From positions 620,001 to 684,000 of the forward strand of contig OZ345355.1 in the NCBI GenBank assembly GCA_977006965.1: 64,000 nucleotides of DNA, written 5' to 3'. Below, piece by piece: positions 28,741 to 39,297 of the stretch. A program made the translations under genes and the position numbers. Numbering within the stretch: the first letter of the stretch is position 1; the number at the start of each line of letters is the position of its first letter. The notes beneath the pieces are model-generated. The model had not been told where the DNA came from. It saw only the letters and a program-made list of their open reading frames with translations, and did no database searches. Origin of the DNA: Phymatolithon calcareum (Eukaryota > Rhodophyta > Florideophyceae > Hapalidiales).

Positions 28741-29512
28741 TAGACATGAACAGCCCGATCGGGCCCCTCCCCGAATAAAGCCCTCTGAGGGCCTCATTTT
28801 CCTGGAGAGGCCCTCTCTTCTCAGATTTTCTTGGACCCTGCGCGATGGCTTATGATAAATTGCACACGTGTGTCAGAAAGATGCGCTCGTGTCGTGTGCA
28901 GTTGTGTGCCACGTGTGTAATTAATCATCAATTTTCTATTTGCGCCCAAATAGGCCCTCCCGGGTAGTGATGAGCATCAACGAGATTCTGAAGTCTGATA
29001 CCATTTTTGATATTTTGGCCTAATCTCTGATATAATATCAGAGGTATGACAAAATATCAATCATAAGTGTTCGAGGTTTGATATTCACTTTTTCCCTGAT
29101 ATATCAATGATATTGGGCGTTAATTTTGCACAATTTTCTCAAAAATAATACCAATTTTCGGCGTACACGTGTAAAATCTATGATTGTGCAAAATAAATTT
29201 CATGAAGTGATTCGTTTCGTCTATCCGAAGAGAGATTTATGATTTTGTACCAATATTATTGAATATATGTTATGATTAAGTATCAATGATATTTTCGAAA
29301 AAGTCTGATATCCGTTGATATCGCAAAAAATGGGATGATATCTGATATTTCCCTGATATCGAAATATCGATGCTCATTCTACTCCCGAGGGCTACAAAAA
29401 GCCCTCTTTTTGTCCGGTTTTTGGAAGCCCTCTCAGGCCCTCCCCGAAGTTCCAGCGCGGCTAAGAGGGCATACCCTACACTCTCGAGGTCCGTTCGGGG
29501 TGTTCATGTCTA
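28741..29512 (+). mobile_element. hAT-like MITE family 2 (outer element)
   Basis: The ends read TAGACATGAACA and its complement TGTTCATGTCTA, then CCCGA.CGG. The flanks GCCTACTC (28733-28740) and GCCTGCGC (29513-29520) match at 6 of 8 positions, fitting an old 8-bp duplication. Sub-terminal GAGGGC/GCCCTC motifs recur near both ends, as transposase-binding repeats do. It is split by a second element at 28965-29381. Confidence 0.8.
28965..29381 (+). mobile_element. hAT-like MITE family 3, nested in family 2
   Basis: The ends TAGTGATGAGCATC and GATGCTCATTCTA are near-complementary. The flanks are CTCCCGGG (28957-28964) and CTCCCGAG (29382-29389), an 8-bp target duplication with one change. The interior is AT-rich with many GATATC/TGATAT repeats and has no coding sequence. 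Confidence 0.87.
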
Positions 29513-29520
29513 GCCTGCGC

Positions 29521-30169
29521 TCTGAAATCCGTCAGGAGCCTACGCCGTACAGTGCCAAAAACTGGGCACAAAATTTGAGAATATTATGATGCTTGTAAAA
29601 CGATCTACGTTCCGCTACTGTATTGTATAGCCGGTGTTCATATCTTTTTTGATTGCAATCAAACTTCTCTGTCACAATATTTTTCAATAAAACAATCTTC
29701 TGCAAATATTAATTGCAGCATCTGACCGGCTAGAAATACAAAGTGCAATACTGAAAACAAAAATTGTAATATCGAACAAACTAGCAAAACTAAGTGCAAT
29801 ATTTGTTACTGGTTACAATATCCAATTTTTTCGGAATGTGTTACATTCCAATTGATTGCTCCCTAGCCCTCGATCGTACATGCGAGCCTGGTGGCGCCAT
29901 CCGGCGCGGTAGCGATGCTGCCCGTCCCGTCCGATAATGTATTTGCAAGATGCGTTTGGGATGCGGGTGTACTGGACTGGGGACGCATCTTGTGAGGCTC
30001 GTATCGTGCAACATACTCGGGATCTTTTGTAATTCTAGGCCTGGGACAGACATCACAGGCATTCGATCCGACAGACTGATATGGCTGGACCCCGCAGTCT
30101 TTTGCTCCGGCAGCGGCGCGATATAGCTCTGAGCCCCGTCCAATATTGCTTGTCTTTGGCTGAGAGGGC
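29521..30169. other. AT-rich intergenic stretch, then edge of duplicated kinase locus
   Basis: 29600-29830 is AT-rich, with repeated short blocks (AAGTGCAATA at about 29740 and 29790). No gene is seen. Confidence 0.35.
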
Positions 30170-32300
30170 GCTCGAGATGTCGCTCGTTGTATCCTGCAGA
30201 CACGTGCAAGATACACTAATGTCGCCGCTAGTGCCAGGATTACTTCGTTCCGCATCGACGGCGTCAGCAATGCGTCGATAGCGCCAAACCTCTTGTCTAA
30301 TTGTTGGAGAGGGTCCCCAAGGTCAGACCATCTAGTTACTTCGGCTCCATCAAGAGCGACCGCAAGCTCCGCGTCACTCTCTGTTGCAGTGTCCGAGCTG
30401 AAATCGGCCGGTTGGAACACATCGATGTTGGGGGAATGCATCGGAATGCACAAAGTATCTCCGCCATTTTCGATGTAACCCGCATTCCATGCATGTGCAA
30501 TGCCACTGAAATGCTCCTGTGTATTCGATACGGGCTCGACAATACCCTCTGCATCTGCAGACGCAGCAGATTGTTTCGGCGCGGCATCTGGGATCCCAAC
30601 CGCCGGCCATCGCGTGACTTGCGCGCCTGAAAGTGCGGCCGCGAGTTCAGCATCGCTGTCAGTGCCGAATCAGAGTCAACACCGGAGTGGTTTGAGTGGA
30701 CCTGGGCGGAATGCTCTTAATCCCTGGGCTGGTGGTGAAGTGCCGTGCGAGCGCCAAAACCGAAACCGTCGATACCCGCGCGAATCCTTCTTGACGTTTG
30801 CCTTTGTTCCAACCGCCCCCCAGTGTCGCTGCTTCCAGGAGCTCCTCCGCAGGTGTTTGGGAACTACGGTGAAGTGCCTGGCAGTGAATCAGAGTCGGAG
30901 CTGGACGGGGTCAAAAAGGGATTTTCAGGACGTTGATGTTTGTCACCCGTATGCTGATTCGGAAACGGGGTCAAGTAGTCCACCTGAAGACAAACTGGAT
31001 TGGCTACGCAATACTGATGTCGGGCGGAGGTGGTGGTGAGAAGAGAGATGCTGAGAATCCTGAACGTTCCGCGGCGAGAGACTGTGAATTCGTGCTCTGA
31101 GAAGGTGGGAATTGTCCGTCGGTTTCCATATAACGAATGGCAAGTTCGAGAACGTTGAACATCTTGGCGTCAACATGCATCCAGCCACTCGCGATTTGTT
31201 CCTCCATTGGAAGTGGCTTTCTGGCCGACGTTATCTACGGATGATGCAAAAGCTGATCAACACTTCACCTTTCCTTGAAATTGACGCGCAGCATTTTTTC
31301 AATGGCATCTACAGCATCGGCCGGCAATTCATCTTTCAGATCGCTTGGGAATTGATACTTGCCTTCCGTGATGGTGCTGTACAATTGGATATGTGTAAGC
31401 GCATTGAACGGCCCAAACATCGACCTTTGTACCGCTATACGATTCTTCCCCGTCCGCAATTTCCGGTGCCATATCTGTCCAAGGGCTCTGACACACCGAA
31501 ATCAGAAACCTTGATGACGCCGGCGGAAGTAAGCAACAGATTGGAAGGCTTAACGTCGCGGTGCATGAAACCACGTTCATGCACATACTCCAACGCGGAG
31601 AGTACCTGCGCGATGATATTGGCCACCTGAGTATGAGGCACTCTTCGACCTTGTCGCATGATGGCCATAGAAGCGAGCGAACTCTACGCCCTGTGGCGTG
31701 CTGTGGTACAAGCTCGGTGCAAGTTGCATGAAAAATACTCCTAGTTGCTCCGCGTGCTAAATTCCAAAGAAATTCGGGTCTGAGCAGTGCGCCTCGAAAT
31801 CCAGGACGTGACAACGCGATGCATGCCACCTTAGTTCGATCGATCAAGCGGCATGCCCTATCGAGGTGGCAATGCGTCTATTCATGTCAACATAGGTTTG
31901 CAAGGCGGGACACGGGCGCTTATTACTGAATGGCGAAAGACTCTAATGTGAAGATTGCATAAGGGTTTTTTGTCATTCAGTGATAAGCAACGCAACACCG
32001 GCACCGTGGCGAGAGTGTAGCTATGCTGAACACCATATATTTTTGTATCGTAAATTTGGCATCCTGAGCTATTCTTTTTCCGCGATTAGGTTGCAGAGAG
32101 CGCCTTGAGGCGTTAGAGAATAGAGCGCTCCATAACACTGACACGTGCATTCGAGCGACTCAGAACATCAATATCATGATTCTCCCTCGTCCGCTGAGAT
32201 TCAGCATTATGGTGCGCCCAATGTACTCTCCGTATCTGCATGTTTTCATGTTTCGAGTGTGTCGCGACATTACCCATTTTGTAGGGTTGTCATCGTCGGG
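30170..32300 (-). pseudogene. Decayed duplicate of the kinase gene and its upstream region
   Basis: This is colinear with about 14040-17180. Recognisable kinase pieces on the minus strand are HTQVANIIAQVLSALEYVHERGF and HRDVKPSNLLL (31650-31530), DFGVSEPLDRY, APEIADGEESYSG, YQFPSDLKDELPADAV, the Ser/Pro tail and SDAELAVALDGAEVTRW (30370 region). The glycine loop, the Lys and the N-terminus are missing: near 31660 the sequence jumps from the pre-HRD region straight to the homologue of 16480, a deletion of about 860 bases. Activation-loop and post-APE segments are also deleted. A one-base deletion at about 30270 changes the tail frame. The upstream hairpin is retained in altered form (31916-31987). 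Confidence 0.88.
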
Positions 32301-32780
32301 AACACAATGTAGATTGTATTTGCTTGTTCTAGTAGCTCCCATGCAAGAGAACAATGGTCATGTATGATGCATGCTTCGTGCAGAGCAGTGGAATACAATA
32401 GAAAAGCAGTAAAATAAAGTACTGAGAAATCCCGAGCTTTTGTTTGTACATCGCACGATCAGCCCCATTTCTTCCGGCGAAGGCATTAAAATCTCCGCTT
32501 CTGATAGCTTTCAGCGTGGAGGGAGAAGTCGTGGAAGGGGACGTTCTCGAGTGAACTTAGGAGGTGGCGCATCGCGCGGCTGGAAAATGCGTACCCCAGA
32601 GTCACATAGGCGGGTGATCAGAAAAGCTATTGGACTATGTGGCACGAATCCTCTTTACTTACACCACGTATAAGAGAGAAGATACCGAGAGGAGGAAATA
32701 ACAGTTGTGCTTCCGAGGAGGTCCATGACTGCCACGCAGCGGTGGCCTGATTGTCGCAGAGCTTCAGCATGGAGAAGCGC
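32301..32780. other. Intergenic, no supported gene
   Basis: A 77-codon Arg/Gly-rich frame (32440-32673) has no other support. Confidence 0.3.
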
Positions 32781-33260
32781 CTACTCAGTGCCCTTTCGTT
32801 TCTGGAAACCGAGTTGTGAAATATGGAACTTGTATTTCCTTCTGATCTTTTTGTCTAAGGCCATATCGATTATCTTCCTCAAGTGGCTTAAGAGTGAGAT
32901 TGGGCGGTAGCTCGTCGGCATTGATGTACCTCTGTCCTTGTAGATAGGTACAATTTCAGCCTGTCTCCAACCGAAGGGTGTGGTTTGCAAGCGACCACAT
33001 GCTTCCCAAATCGCAAATAGTACTCTTGTGCTTAGTACTGGGTCCACTTTCAACATTTCAGTTTTACCTTGTCCAGTCCAGGGGCCTTACCAGTTGGAGT
33101 AGCCCAGAGAGCCGCTTTTATGTCGCTTCGCAATGTCCAAGGGGGACCAGACGCCTTAGTATCTCCGAGACATCCTTCCTCGTAGCAGCAGATGAGGGAG
33201 CTTTATAGCGGAGGTCGGACTTCAACTCCTCTGCTATGTCGCGAGCCAGGCGGGGTCAGA
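32781..33260 (-). pseudogene. LINE reverse-transcriptase fragment
   Basis: Minus-strand translation gives the fingers/palm start of a LINE RT: AEIVPIYKDRGTSMPTSYRPISLLSHLRKII (33000-32870) and SQLGFQKRKGTE. Stops lie upstream (toward 33260) and downstream, and the catalytic box is absent. It is related to, but distinct from, the B1 ORF (VPIHKKGAHEDPGNYRPISL). It lies just beyond the 3' tail of another LINE copy (33288-33640) on the same strand. Confidence 0.75.
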
Positions 33261-33287
33261 TGCTTTTGGATCAGGAGCTCAAGAGAC

Positions 33288-33640
33288 TTCTTCTTCTTCT
33301 TCTTTAATGCAGGTTTCGGAGTTGTCGAACAAGTCCCCATCCTTACGGTTACAGTAGACTTTAACAGATACGAGTGGTATTTGATGTCACAACAGCTCTA
33401 AGCCGCACAAAGTGCAGAGCTTCGGGGAGCTTAACATCTAAATCTCTACGCAGCCAATCTTCAGCCGCCGTCCTTCAAAGGGATGATCCGGGTTGGAAAC
33501 CATTTAAGATGCTCACAGTAGCTGGTTATCTCGTCATCTCGTTACCTTCTTTCAACTCCTTCTGTCCTCTCTCCCAGCTTCCTTGAGCTTTGCGGCACAC
33601 CACTCAGGGCGGAATCCATGTACTACCAAACTACCAGAAG
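33288..33640 (-). mobile_element. LINE family D 3' end, second copy
   Basis: Reverse complement of 718-1056: it has the same short coding end (VVHGFRPEWCAAKLKEAGREDRR), the same 3' stretch and a TTAAAGAAGAAGAAGAAG tail at 33288-33306. Confidence 0.7.
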
Positions 33641-34206
33641 GTGATAGTCTTCTCCCATGGGGAGGCCGGAGCACAGCTCTTGCCATTTCAAAAAACCCTG
33701 CCTTGGAGCGGGGAAAAATTCCTGACTCTGCTCTTGTCTCCTTCCTGTGACGCACAGGAGCACGCGTGGCCGGACCGGTTATGATAGCCGGTCTGTATCA
33801 AATCCGCATAAATTCGCAAGATTTCTTCGAAATCCGACGACGGCGGGGTTGAGTCTGGCATTTCGAGCGTGGCGAGTTCTCGATTCGCCGAGTCCCAGGC
33901 TGGCGCGCTCGCGATCGCGCCAGCCATTTCCGACTGGGTTAAGAGACTTCTGAAACCTAGGCATCTCGCGCAGGGCGACAGCTCCGGGCCTGTGGCGATA
34001 AAAGCCGGAGCTGACATGGGCACACGGTCTGCTTTCAACCTGTGTGAAGAGGTTGTTGCCTCCTACAAGCCATTTCGATATGTTATGGAGTGGTTGAAAA
34101 GTGGTTAATGTCTAGCATGGAATCTCAAGGAACTCATGACCAGAGCCTCCGGCCATGAGCGCTGGATATGCTCCGCAAACACTTACACATTTGGATTGAA
34201 CAGTTA
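33641..34206. other. GC-rich intergenic segment with hairpin
   Basis: Open frames occur on both strands (33688-34038 minus, 33747-33953 plus) without recognisable domains. GGCTGGCGCG (33898-33907) pairs perfectly with CGCGCCAGCC (33916-33925) around 8 bases. Confidence 0.35.
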
Positions 34207-37200
34207 TCTTTTTTTTCTTTTCAAGTTTATTTAAAAGCCCCACAGACTTCCGAAGATATGGGCAAGGCTTCCTCTGATGCTACCTACCTTTGTGCAGCTC
34301 ACGAAACGTCCACCAGAATGGCGGACGGGAAAACTCAGGACTCAAAGTAGTCCTATCTCAGTCCTCTACGGGATTGTTGGTGCTTGGACTCGACCACTTT
34401 TTGCCTTGCATTCTGCCGATTAATACAGGTCTTCTTCGTTCTCCATGCGTTCTATGAGTGTTTTGCTAAATAGTAAGAGCTCATCAAGCGCCTTTTCTGT
34501 TTCCAGTCGTTTTTCTCCTTCCAGTTCGTACCCTGCTAGCGTGCGTTCAAGGGTCTCCATATGCTTTCTGGCTCTGGTGCCGAATTCTTCAGTCATAATT
34601 GTTGTTGACACCTGTGGGAATCTGCTACAGGCATACTGCAGCGCGAGTTGTCTGTGCTTCACCTTGGGGAACTTGAGTATTGCTGGCAATTCTCTTGTCT
34701 TGTCGTATGGTATCTTTCTTTTCCGCTTCGATTCTAGGCGGTCTCCTTCCATTTCCAGAAATTTCGATCGAAGTGTTTGCGAAGATTGGTTTGTTTGGAT
34801 ATGCTTTACAGCTTCACCGAACGGCTCTCTGGTCTCCATCGCGGCGATATATTTCCTCGTGTACTGCCATTCATGGTTGTTTCTTCTTTCGGGCACTTCA
34901 TTTGAATACGTGCGTTCTTTCGCCTTGTTCCTTCTCAGCATTTTGAAGGCCAAGATTTCTCGTCGATGTGGGGCCGCCTGGATCCGGCACAGGAGACGGA
35001 ACCTATCCGTCCTTCCTCGGGCCATTGTACCGAATACTTGATTGAAGAATGTTGCTTCTACTTCCTTGACGACATTTTGTACGTCTTCTGTCCAGGGCGT
35101 TAAGTGCATTGCGTACTCCCAGCGTGGCTGTACTAGTGCCTTGTATATCTGAATACACTTCTGTATACTCAGCCCTTTCTTGAACACTCCCAGTGTACGC
35201 AACTCGTACACGGCCGTCCTTGCTTTCTTTTGTCGTTGCATCATTAACGTATCTGTGACTCCTCCGGGGTCTAGGGATACTCCAAGGTACGTGACCTCCG
35301 GAACTTGTGCTAATACCTTGTTCGCTAGCTTGAATGTCTTGCCCAATGTTTCCTCTGATTCAAGGACTTCGCTTTTCCCTTGTGTAGTGTTCCAAGTCAT
35401 CTCTCGCTCTTGTGCCCATTGGGTAGCTATATCCAATAGTCATTGCAGTGCAGCGGGTGATTTCGCAGAGAGAAGAACATCGTCTGCGAAGAGGATAGCC
35501 GGTACTTCAGCCCAGGTTTTTGATGCCCGGCTCATTCGCCCTGCGAATTCATCCATGAAGATGTTGTAGAGGCTTGGACTGAGAGGGGACCCTTGTGGGT
35601 CCCCCCTGTCCACTAGAAACCAGTTCCTGTTCGCATCACCAATTGCTGCTCCCCAGGATGGTGTCAAGAACGTCTCGGCTATTGCGCAGATCTCCTTGGG
35701 CAGTACTTGTCTCATTCTGTTCACCAAGTGTACTCTCGGTACTGTGTCGTAGGCAGCCTTAAGGTCCAATACTGCTACACATCTCTGATCCTCTTTTAGT
35801 AGCTCAGTAGCACTTAGGATGGCAAGTTCAGTGCTCTTCCCCTTTTGGAACCCAAGCTGATACCATTGGTTTGAGTATACTGTGCGCAGCTTCATATCAA
35901 TAGCTGTCTCAATAATTTTCCTTGCGTGGCTCAGCAAGGAAATCGGTCGGTAGTTTCCGGGGTCCTCGTGTGCCCCCTTCTTGTGTATTGGGACGAGGAG
36001 CGCTTTCTGCCAGTGCAGAGGCGTGTCTCCACGCCTCCCGCGGGCCTCCCACAAGGCTGTAAGCACTTCGGCGTTGAGCGATATATCGACTTTTAGCATT
36101 TCAGCCTTCACCTCGTCTAAACCTGGTGCCTTTCCGTTTGGTGCTTTACGGATAGCCGCTTCAATTTTTGTCCTCATGTCCTCTGTGCAGGAGAATTTTC
36201 TTAGTCCCGGTTGCCACTTTTCGGTGCTATAGCATGTCGCTGAGATATGGGCTGAGAATTTAGCGCAATTCATGGGGCTTCCTGTCATCTTGTTTCTTAG
36301 CTTTTTTCTTCGAATTTTCTTTTTCATCTTGGCAAGTTGCTTCAAAGCCGCTGATCCATCCTTCTCATCGAGCTCGGCAATAAATTCTTGATACTGCTCT
36401 TTCTTCCTCTTGTTCACCAAGGTTCTCATTTGGTACTTACACTCGTGGTAACGGCCCCAGTCTTCCTGTGATTGGGATGATCTGGCTTTCCGGTAAAGTT
36501 TCTTTCGCTTCAGTGCCATTTTGTCGAGCTCTGTATGCCAAAATGACTTATAGCGTGCCGGTGTGCGTTTTCTAGTTCTCCAGGGATCACACCAGGTTTT
36601 AACAAGTCTCTTGTATCCCTGGTGTAGATCTCTTGCATTGTTGCACTTTTTGAGGTCTTCGATGACTCCGGGAATGCCTTCTTAGTACTTACGAAGCGCG
36701 ACTTCTTTCTTGGATTTTTTTCTTGACTTTCCTCCGAGGTCCACAATCTCCCTGTAGATATGGGGTACCGATTCGGGAGAGTTACTTCCCTTAAGGTCCT
36801 CAATGAGACTACGTATTCGTTCCTTGATTTCATTTTTCCTTTGTGTGTCATCTCGGTCTCTTACACTGATTGGTCGCTTATACTGGTTCGGGTCACGATC
36901 TTGCCGGCTTCTAAGGCGCGTGCATACAGGCCTGTGCTGTGTAGCCCCTGTCCATATGTCCTCTGGAGAGTTCGGCGCGGATACTGTTATTCCTTTTGTG
37001 ACTTGAACAGTTATCTGCGGTATGTGGGCACTTTTTCCAGGTATTGGGAACATCTGGAGCACTTGACTTAGCATCACAAGTATATGACTTGCAAATGCTA
37101 TGGGAGACTCTCTGTGCCCATGAAAGTCGATTTGCTTCGCTAGTTCTTGGCTCCGAAACAGTACCCTGGTGATATTAGATTGTGATGCTCTGCTCGTGCT

Positions 37201-37262
37201 GTGCAGCGCGAGCTCGCACGATGCGACAAACTTGAGCTGAAGATCCCGATGACGGGCTATGT
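34207..37262 (-). mobile_element. LINE family B, copy B1 (most complete)
   Basis: It contains a long reverse-transcriptase frame (37262 to 34420) and about 210 bases of 3' UTR. The UTR ends with the family's conserved GGAAGCCTTGCCC ... GGGGCTTT hairpin and an A-rich tail at 34207-34245. No apurinic endonuclease domain could be recognised upstream of the RT, so either the copy is 5'-truncated or the N-terminal part is of another kind. Confidence 0.85.
34420..37262 (-). pseudogene. LINE B1 reverse-transcriptase ORF with two in-frame stops
   Basis: A single frame is open across 37262-34420 except for TAA at 36682-36684 and TGA at 35440-35442. The N-terminal part (to 36685) is unassigned and Lys/Arg-rich. 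Then RT: VPIHKKGAHEDPGNYRPISLLSHARKII, LGFQKGKSTE, VLDLKAAYDTVPR, RGDPQGSPLSPSLYN and the catalytic FADDVLL (about 35480). After the TGA, the thumb and C-terminal region continue (GKSEVLESEET, VTYLGVSLDPGG, PRWEYAMHLTPW) to ENEEDLY. In copy B2 the codon at the TGA position is GGA, so one base change explains the stop. No RNase H or zinc motif is present at the C-terminus. Confidence 0.88.
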
Positions 37263-39180
37263 CTTAATTTCACATCATGAGGCTCTGCTGACTTGAGCGC
37301 CAGAGAGAGAGAGAGCTGGAAGATGCGAATCTGTGGAAGTCTTCGAGTTTTTCTGACAATAAAAGGTGACGCTTAGGTGGAACAGACCGCTAACAGTGAT
37401 ACGGGTACCAGGTCAGCCCATTCAAGCTATTAGTGTAAATACGGTACGGAGGAGTAGAGAACATCATTGAAGGGCTTAGTTTTCGAAATCGGGATCTACC
37501 GTGCCTCTATAGCATAATGCAGATAGTGCTGTATGCCGCATGCTCTTGGCAACCTTCCATTCTAGAGGTTTTCTAGCTGCGTGTATCATACCTGCTTATT
37601 CCCACAGCAAGACAGTGCCCCCTGTCATGCTGCACAGCACATAAAGGCGTGATTCTCCTGTAAAACGATGGAGTGCCTAACTGGCCATGAACTTTTTCCG
37701 ATTCCAACACCATTGAAAACGCATCCGACTTTATAATTCTGGCGAATCTAATAAATGGAGTCCTGGTGCAGCGATATCGAAAAGGAGTGGTTTTGCTTGA
37801 AGCAGTCAATGATTATCAACTTCGTAGAGTCTGTGCGGTTGAAAACATTACATGGCATAGCTTGCCGAAGCTGATCTCGTGGGGATTCAAGCAACCCAGA
37901 GACATAACTCGAAGGATGCGAGATCATCGTGAGACCTGGAGTGATTGAGAATTTAGCCTACGACTGGAGATTTGAAAACTGGACGGCGAAACTTGCCTAT
38001 TAAAGCGGCTGCTTTCTCCCCTCACCAGAGAAGAGGGCATCATTATGATGAAAAGCACCCTTTGCTTTCTACAATCAACGACGCGATACAAATTGTATTA
38101 TATTCTACAACGTCGCTAAGTGAGTTTTACAGCCCTTCGCATTCATTTTTCTCGTATCCTATGCTATGATGAGAGCCGTTCGTACGTTTCAGCTGAGTAA
38201 GTAACAAAAGAGGGGTTTCGGTGCTGGTTCTACTCACTGCAGTGGTATCTAGCGCACACTGCAGCACTTATTCCTAAGAAATCGTTCAACGCAGTGCTAA
38301 TCTCTGGCGTGCAGTAAGACGGCAAGAGCCGGCTATCGCTCCTTGTTTGCCATTTCTCTTCCAGTTCTCTAAGATAGCATTTCGATGCCGTTAAGTTCAG
38401 TTTCATGGGGCTTGCTCGATGCTCGTCCAGGATTCGCAGCCCTAGAGAAAATTGGAAGCCACGCCGCAGCTGAATTGCCGAAGCCGAAGACTCAAGGAGA
38501 GTTTCGCGCCTGCTAGTCTCTCTTTCAGATCACCAACCGGGACTACAGATCCATACCACAATATTCAACAGGGACCATATGTGGTCCCGTCTCCAGCCTG
38601 CACAGCTCCGAGATACCAGGCGTGCATAACTTTCGACAACTCCTCGTCCAGACGTGTGATTACGACAGTGAAGAACAAAGGCTTAAAAATCAACTACGCT
38701 GCATCAAGCACGTTGAGCCTATACTTTTGTCACATCTATTCTAAAGTTTCTCAGTCTTTCAAGACACTAGCTAGATTTAATTCCACTGGAACCTGAAGTG
38801 CTTCTCGAACGTGGGAAAAATACGAAATGGTCAGTCGGCTCACAGCAGCAATCCCCGCTCTTCTGACACAGCGACCTCAGGAATCAGAAAGTGCTGCTGC
38901 TGCCAGCTCGTTTCTCTTGCTGCACCGAGAAGCGACGAGCAGACCATCTTGGATTCCGGGCATGACCGTCTGCCTTGCTTGCCACTCTTATCTTCAGGAA
39001 CACTGGAGGATCGAATCAACTTAGATTGTTGCAGAAAAGAATTTGATTCTTTTACCCTTTTTCCTCCCTCCCAAACCTTCACGGGCCTCCTTCTATTTCT
39101 CTTACAGTCTATCCAATTTTCCTACGGCAGACGAGAAAATCTCCGGTGATTCCACTATGATGCGCTTCACCAACCGCCAA
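37263..39180. other. Intergenic, no supported gene
   Basis: There is an (GA)n run near 37305-37316. Open frames at 38452-38796 and 38811-39149 carry no recognisable domain, and their composition is not distinctive. Confidence 0.35.
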
Positions 39181-39297
39181 CCATTCGCAATTTCACGTAA
39201 GCGCAGGATTGTAGCGCAACGAAAAGTCTCTCAGGTGCAACGATAATTGACAAAGGGAGCTTCAATTAAACAGAAATCCAATCCATTCGCAATTTCA
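39181..39297. repeat. 87-bp unit bounded by 15-bp direct repeats
   Basis: CCATTCGCAATTTCA occurs at 39181-39195 and 39283-39297, immediately flanking the unit 39196-39282 (CGTAAGCGCAGG ... AAATCCAAT). The unit recurs, inverted, at 43930-44018 with about five differences and without those flanks. A short repeated unit with a long target-like duplication points to retroposition of a small RNA or of a LINE end. No tRNA fold was recognised. Confidence 0.75.

Noticed and set aside
38452-39149. Two open frames of 112-114 codons
   Set aside because: No recognisable domain, start context or conservation evidence within the window.
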